A DNA stretch of 64,000 nucleotides, taken from NCBI GenBank assembly GCA_032622095.1, contig CP136066.1, forward strand, positions 63,456,609-63,520,608, in the 5' to 3' direction. The stretch comes from Siphonodentalium dalli (lineage: Eukaryota > Mollusca > Scaphopoda > Gadilida > Siphonodentaliidae). Shown piece by piece: positions 59,896 to 64,000 of this stretch; the first letter of the stretch is position 1; each line of letters opens with the position of its first letter. A program made the translations under genes and the position numbers. The notes below the pieces were generated by a model. The model ran no database searches and was not told the DNA's origin. It worked only from the letters and a program-made list of their open reading frames with translations.

Positions 59896-60029
59896 CTTAA
59901 TTTTCTTTCCCATGAAGTCAAGGATGAAAAGACCTTTCAACGACTTCACTCTGCTAAACGCCACATAAGCTTGTCCTTTCCCGAAATGTCTTGATTTCAT
60001 GGAGACCACAATGTTATTCACAGTCAGTC
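59896..60029 (-). CDS. Helicase-endonuclease (Helentron-type), exon with PIF1 motif VI
   Basis: Acceptor TTTATTTCCAG|GA (60030/60029) and donor AAG|GTAGGA (59896/59895) bound 134 bp. With the last base of the upstream exon the frame reads GLTVNNIVVSMKSRHFGKG and then QAYVAFSRVKSLKGLFIL. 'GQAYVA-x-SR-x' is helicase motif VI of PIF1-family (superfamily 1B) enzymes. Rolling-circle transposon helicases unwind donor DNA during transposition. No stop or shift is seen. Confidence 0.9.
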
Positions 60030-60822
60030 CTGGAAATAAATTTATATAAATATGATGTCGGTAATGAGTAAAATGACTGTTTGTAACCTTCCATCAATAA
60101 CATTTTGAAAGAATAATTCTGTCTTTTGTAATACATGATTTTTGTCATGCGAGATTGCCCATTCAAGTTCAAAATTATATTTACAGATACAGTAATGCAA
60201 AAACAAAATTTTAATCTGCACAGTTCAGTTAGCCTATGAAAATAATAATTGTGATCGTATCTTCCAAATGAAGTTATAGTAAAATTGGAAAAGAATTTGT
60301 ATAATTTTATAGATCACTATAAGTAAGGAACAATATCTACAATATCTACGTCACATTATTTGAAGTTGAAATTCTGCTTATTAACTATCAACTAATTATA
60401 TTACATGCCTCAAGTGATTTTATCCCAAAATATGTAAAAAAAAAAAAATGGGCTTTCTCACGTCGTGTAATAAAAATATCTGTATTCAACATAATTATGT
60501 TGAATACAGGATGTTTGACGTCATGATGTCAGAATGGTGTTGAATTCAATGAATTGTCCAGTTTAAGTGCTGTTTTTTTTTGGAAGATATTGCGTTTCCT
60601 AATGCTGTTTAATTATGCAATTGATAGTTCTAATGATGCATGTAATAAATACAGAACGTCACGCATTTGATATGTGAATGTTAATTGCACTTGATCGATA
60701 TTGGGCAAAGCATTATTGAACTGATGTGGCTTCTCGTTCAATATTATCCTTCCGCCAAAATTGATCTTGTGCAATAACAAATTTCAGATCAAACGCGCAT
60801 GAAGTTCTGTCTATTTATTTAC
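60030..60822 (-). other. Intron of the helicase-endonuclease gene; perfect 30-nt palindrome
   Basis: A 793-bp phase-1 intron. It contains the perfect palindrome 60480-60509 (arms ctgtattcaacataa) next to tttgacgtcatgatgtca. An A-run lies at about 60438-60449. Confidence 0.7.
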
Positions 60823-60961
60823 CTTGAACTTTATGGATGGTCAACGCCCAAGCCAAAGTCAATGGAAACTGGACTCGGGTTGTTGAAGCAGTGCGACGCT
60901 GACCATGTGGGATTGTCGATTCATGTCTCTTGATTGGTACAGCATTGGGAAACCTTTCCTT
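60823..60961 (-). CDS. Helicase-endonuclease (Helentron-type), exon with PIF1 motif V (5' boundary uncertain)
   Basis: The frame reads KERFPNAVPIKRHESTIP, then RRTASTTRVQFPLTLAWALT and IHKVQ, ending at donor CAAG|GTAAAT (60823/60822). 'FPL-x-x-AWA-x-T-IHK-x-QG' is the characteristic PIF1/Helitron helicase motif V region. The Gly codon is split 1/2 with the next exon, giving IHKVQGLTV. Upstream the frame meets a TAA at about 60984; a possible acceptor is ACTAAG|G at about 60959. The N-terminal helicase motifs and the Rep (HUH) domain are not seen. They may lie beyond the LINE at 61602-64000 or be lost. Confidence 0.82.
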
Positions 60962-61601
60962 AGTGTAAACATATTTTTATTTCCAAATCCAAACATAATA
61001 CACATAATACACAAATGACATAAATATACAACATATAAGAGATAATGTATGGAAATGAGGATCAGACAACAAGCCCGAGGGCTTATATGAAGTCTTCTCC
61101 TCTTTGGCGACATGCCCCTTCCCCAATAAGTGAGGGAGGGGTATCGATCAGACGGGAAATAATAGAAATAATATTTTTTAAAGGAGAAGTAACTAAGTTT
61201 AAGTTGGGATGGACACAGCGGGAAGATAGTGTTAGGGATAGCAGGAGGCAGAGAGAGAGAGAGAAGAGAGAATGAGAGGGAGAGTGAGAAAGTAGAGGGG
61301 ACAGAGTTTTCAATAATTTAGTTGTTGCGTGATGAAAATTATGCTCGTAGTAATATGCATGCGTCAGGCTCCATGGGAGGGGGTCAATCGCAATGGCCAA
61401 TTCCTATTTCAATGGGGTTCACTGTGAATATCGCTGCATTCTTCATGTAGAATCATTTCACGTATATACAGGATAGTGACAAGTAAAGTAACTTACAAAA
61501 TAATCGTTATCGGAAGACATTTAGTACTACATACATAATGGAGAACATCGTGCTGCCGCATAACGCGGCCGGAATCCAAAGCAATTTGTTACCCATACAG
61601 A
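60962..61601. other. Non-coding; purine-rich patch
   Basis: A (gaga)-rich stretch lies at about 61240-61305. The LINE 3' end should fall somewhere at 61480-61600, but I cannot place it or a target duplication. No further helicase exon was recognised. Confidence 0.45.
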
Positions 61602-64000
61602 TCATGGAAATCTTTTTGTTCTCATAATATATGTCTGTACTGCATTAAATATTTGTTTGTTTTCGCGAAGACTAAGCTCTCTTGACCCCCGCATTAGTGT
61701 ATTCTCAGATAAGGCAACATTTGGTAGGGAGTCATATAGTTCTCTTCTGGGCTCTTGATAAAATGTACATTCAAAGAGATAGTGGTAAGTTGTCTCAAAT
61801 TCCCCACATAGACAGAAGGGGGAAATTTTTACATGGTTATCTGTCAGGTCACCACTTAGGTGGCTGCAGTTCAATCTTAACCGGGTATGGAGGATATGAG
61901 ATTTACGACATTTACTATGATAAAAATAGGCAGGTGGACGTATATTGTCACTGTTCAGTTCCTTTTTGAAGTCTTCGATTGTACTGCTGCTCTTTGTAGT
62001 TTCTGACAGTTTGTTCCATTCGGTAATTGCAGATGGTAAGAAAGAATCCATATAATAGTCATAATTAATATTCGAGGGTAGTCTTATATGTTCAAATCTT
62101 AAGTTATATCTGGAATTATTTGCCTGAATTGGTCGTACATAATTTCTTAAAATTGATGGAGCAGTTCCTCGTATCATTTTAAAAAATTGGCATAGCTTGT
62201 GTTTTCTACGGCGTGAAGAGAGGAGTTCCCAGCCAGTCTCTGACAAAAGGCACGCGTTACTCGTACTGATGGTTGCACCTGTTACTATTCGGGCCATTTC
62301 ATACTGAACCTTTTCAATGTCATCACTAAGATAATCAGGGCAGTTATCCCAAACAGGGGAGGCATATTCCAGTATTGGTCGGATAAATGTATAATGTATT
62401 TTTTCAAGCGTTACTCTGCTTAGCTTGTATCTGTGTTTACGTACTAGATTTACTCGACTCCATGCTTTGTCAAGCATAGATCTGATGTGGATACCCCAAG
62501 AGCCCATGTTGTCGAAAGTAAGTCCCAGATGTTTATGGCTGTCAACCTCAACAATTGTCGCGGTTCCCATGGTCAAATGTGGATGATATACTGGTGTTTA
62601 TTTCCTGGAGATTAAGAGAGATTCCGTTTTCAGGGGATTGAATTTTACAAGCCATTCTGATGCCCAACACATGAGAGTTTCGAGGTCATCGTTGATTAGT
62701 TTTGCGGCCATGGTGGGGTCTTCGATAGTAAGAAATAGAGAAGTGTCATCAGCAAATAGACGAATGTTGCACCGTATATTTTCGGTTATATCATTAATAT
62801 AAATTAAAAACAGAAGTGGGCCTAATACTGAGCCTTGCGGCACACCTGCTGTTACATCTTGTAGTTCCGAACGTGTGCCGTCTATGACAACCTGTTGTTG
62901 TCTACATTCTAGATACGATTTCATCAAGTTATACAAGTTTCCTCTTATACCAATTTTTGTCAGTTTGTTCAAGAGGCCACGGTGCCAGACTTTATCGAAT
63001 GCTTTACTTATGTCACAGAATATACACCGGACCTCTTTTCCGTCGTCTAATGATCGACATATATTGTCATATATTTCGGTAAGTTGAAAAACTGTTGAAT
63101 CGTTGCGCATGAAACCAGCTTGATAAAATGATAGGAGTTTGTTTTCATCAAGAAATTCCCATAGATATTTATAAATACATTTTTCATAGACCTTTGAGAC
63201 GCAGCTTAGTAGAGAAATTGGTCGGTAATTTGATATAAGACCGGGATCACCACTCTTAAATATAGGTGTAACATGTGAACGCTTCCACTGGTGTGGGTAG
63301 TAATTGTTTTCGGTAAATGTTCTAAAATAGAATTCAAGAGGTTCACAGAGCGAGGAGGCACAACTTTTCAAAACTCTCGGACTTATTCCGTCGGGCCCAC
63401 TTGACTTAGATATTTTAAGACTTTTTAACGCTTTGTAAATGTCAGGGGCTGTGATTTTTATATCGCTTAATGTGGATATGGAGTTATCCGGTTCAAGGAC
63501 TGGTAGGCGTTTCCCGATGTCATCAACTGAGGAAATTTTACAAAAATACGAATTGAAAGCATTTGCTTTTTCAGTTGGTGAGATCAGGAAGTCGCCGTTG
63601 GTGTTCAAGGGGGGTATTGATCTATCACTGGTAGCAAATACTATTTTTTGGAGGGTTTTCCACCAGGAAGACTGGTCATGTGATGGGCTATTCAATGTGT
63701 TCTCATTCTTGGTGTCATAATCACGTTTGCTTTTTCTAATAGCCGATGTAGTTTCATTACGTTTAGATCTGAAGTTTGCCCATGTTTGTGGTGTGTTTTT
63801 CCTTTTAGCTATCTTATGTAATCGATTTCGTTGCCTCATCAGTTTCCGTACATTACACGTAAGCCATTGGGGACTACCTTTCCGGATAAGAACTATCTTA
63901 TTGGGGATATTGTCACTGCATACCTTTTGAATTTTTGCAGTCAAGTTATCTGCATGAGCTGAAAGTTCAAATGGTATATTAGCATCATAGTTCCAGCTCA
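61602..64000 (-). pseudogene. LINE (CR1/L2/Jockey group) ORF2 reverse transcriptase, one internal stop, runs off window
   Basis: The minus-strand frame is open from the window edge at 64000 to TAA 62600-62598, then continues in the same frame to a stop at 61604-61602. The first part has RT motifs KSSGPDGISPRVLK, 'W-K-x-x-x-V-x-P-I-F-K-S-G-D', NYRPISLLSC, CDISKAFDKVWH, TAGVPQGSVLGPLLF and the catalytic FADD (62756-62745). The second part holds HKHLGLTFD, FIRPILEYASPVWD, YNLRFEH, EWNKL, ILHTRLRLNC and the terminal Cys/His module FCLCGEFETTYHYLFEC. No frameshift is seen, so the only visible lesion is the TAA after LLISRK, between the RT core and the C-terminal domain. The endonuclease domain and ORF1 lie beyond the window. 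It is probably a young, nearly intact copy inserted upstream of the helicase-endonuclease exons on the same strand. Confidence 0.92.

Overview
The window is eukaryotic, intron-bearing and repeat-dense, and most likely from a marine lophotrochozoan such as a mollusc. The clues are an invertebrate-type core-2 GlcNAc-transferase gene with large introns, Helitron-like elements with bivalve-style minisatellite cores, a Crypton recombinase of the kind common in molluscs, a helicase-endonuclease rolling-circle element, decayed CR1/L2/Jockey-group LINE fragments and frequent ACATGTA-type words. The species cannot be fixed from sequence alone. No bacterial features (operons, ribosome binding sites, CRISPR) are present.

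Host gene (1-15402, + strand): three exons (1-57, 14070-14296, 15098-15402) join with compatible phases into the last 195 residues of a glycosyltransferase family 14 enzyme of the core-2 beta-1,6-N-acetylglucosaminyltransferase (GCNT) type. The first visible intron is about 14 kb and is packed with repeats: foldback hairpins, a long inverted-repeat pair, a Helitron-like cluster with 122-bp subrepeats (2872-4600), and an exact head-to-tail array of four 745-872 bp Helitron-like units (10814-13926).

15.4-33 kb: no intact gene is seen. There are decayed LINE pieces (17.7, 23.8 and 28.3 kb), an integrase remnant (21.9-22.4 kb), a 207-bp satellite (26.4-27.7 kb), a 'gccatcttgg' repeat field (30.2-31.2 kb) and a foldback (31.4 kb). 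33.1-34.3 kb: a nearly intact, intronless Crypton-type tyrosine recombinase of 394 codons with one internal stop, preceded by short iterated motifs and a CRE-like palindrome.

34.3-48.6 kb: AT-rich non-coding DNA, one LINE tail, three more Helitron-like units, five copies of a near-perfect 69-nt hairpin (two of them inside a larger inverted repeat), a foldback built from 'cttaattaagac' arrays, and a TTAA-flanked inverted-repeat element. 48.7-51.3 kb: a LINE 3' fragment, then a 421-codon ORF of unknown family.

53.2-56.4 kb: a + strand Helitron-like element with degenerate internal tandem repeats. 58.1-61.0 kb (- strand): three exons encoding the end of a PIF1-type helicase (motifs V and VI) joined in frame to an endonuclease/exonuclease/phosphatase-fold endonuclease, the architecture of Helentron/Helitron2 elements. 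61.6-64.0 kb (- strand): a LINE ORF2 reverse transcriptase with a single internal stop that runs off the window edge. The short Helitron-like elements carry no enzyme; whether the helicase-endonuclease gene or a more canonical Helitron elsewhere mobilises them is not shown here.
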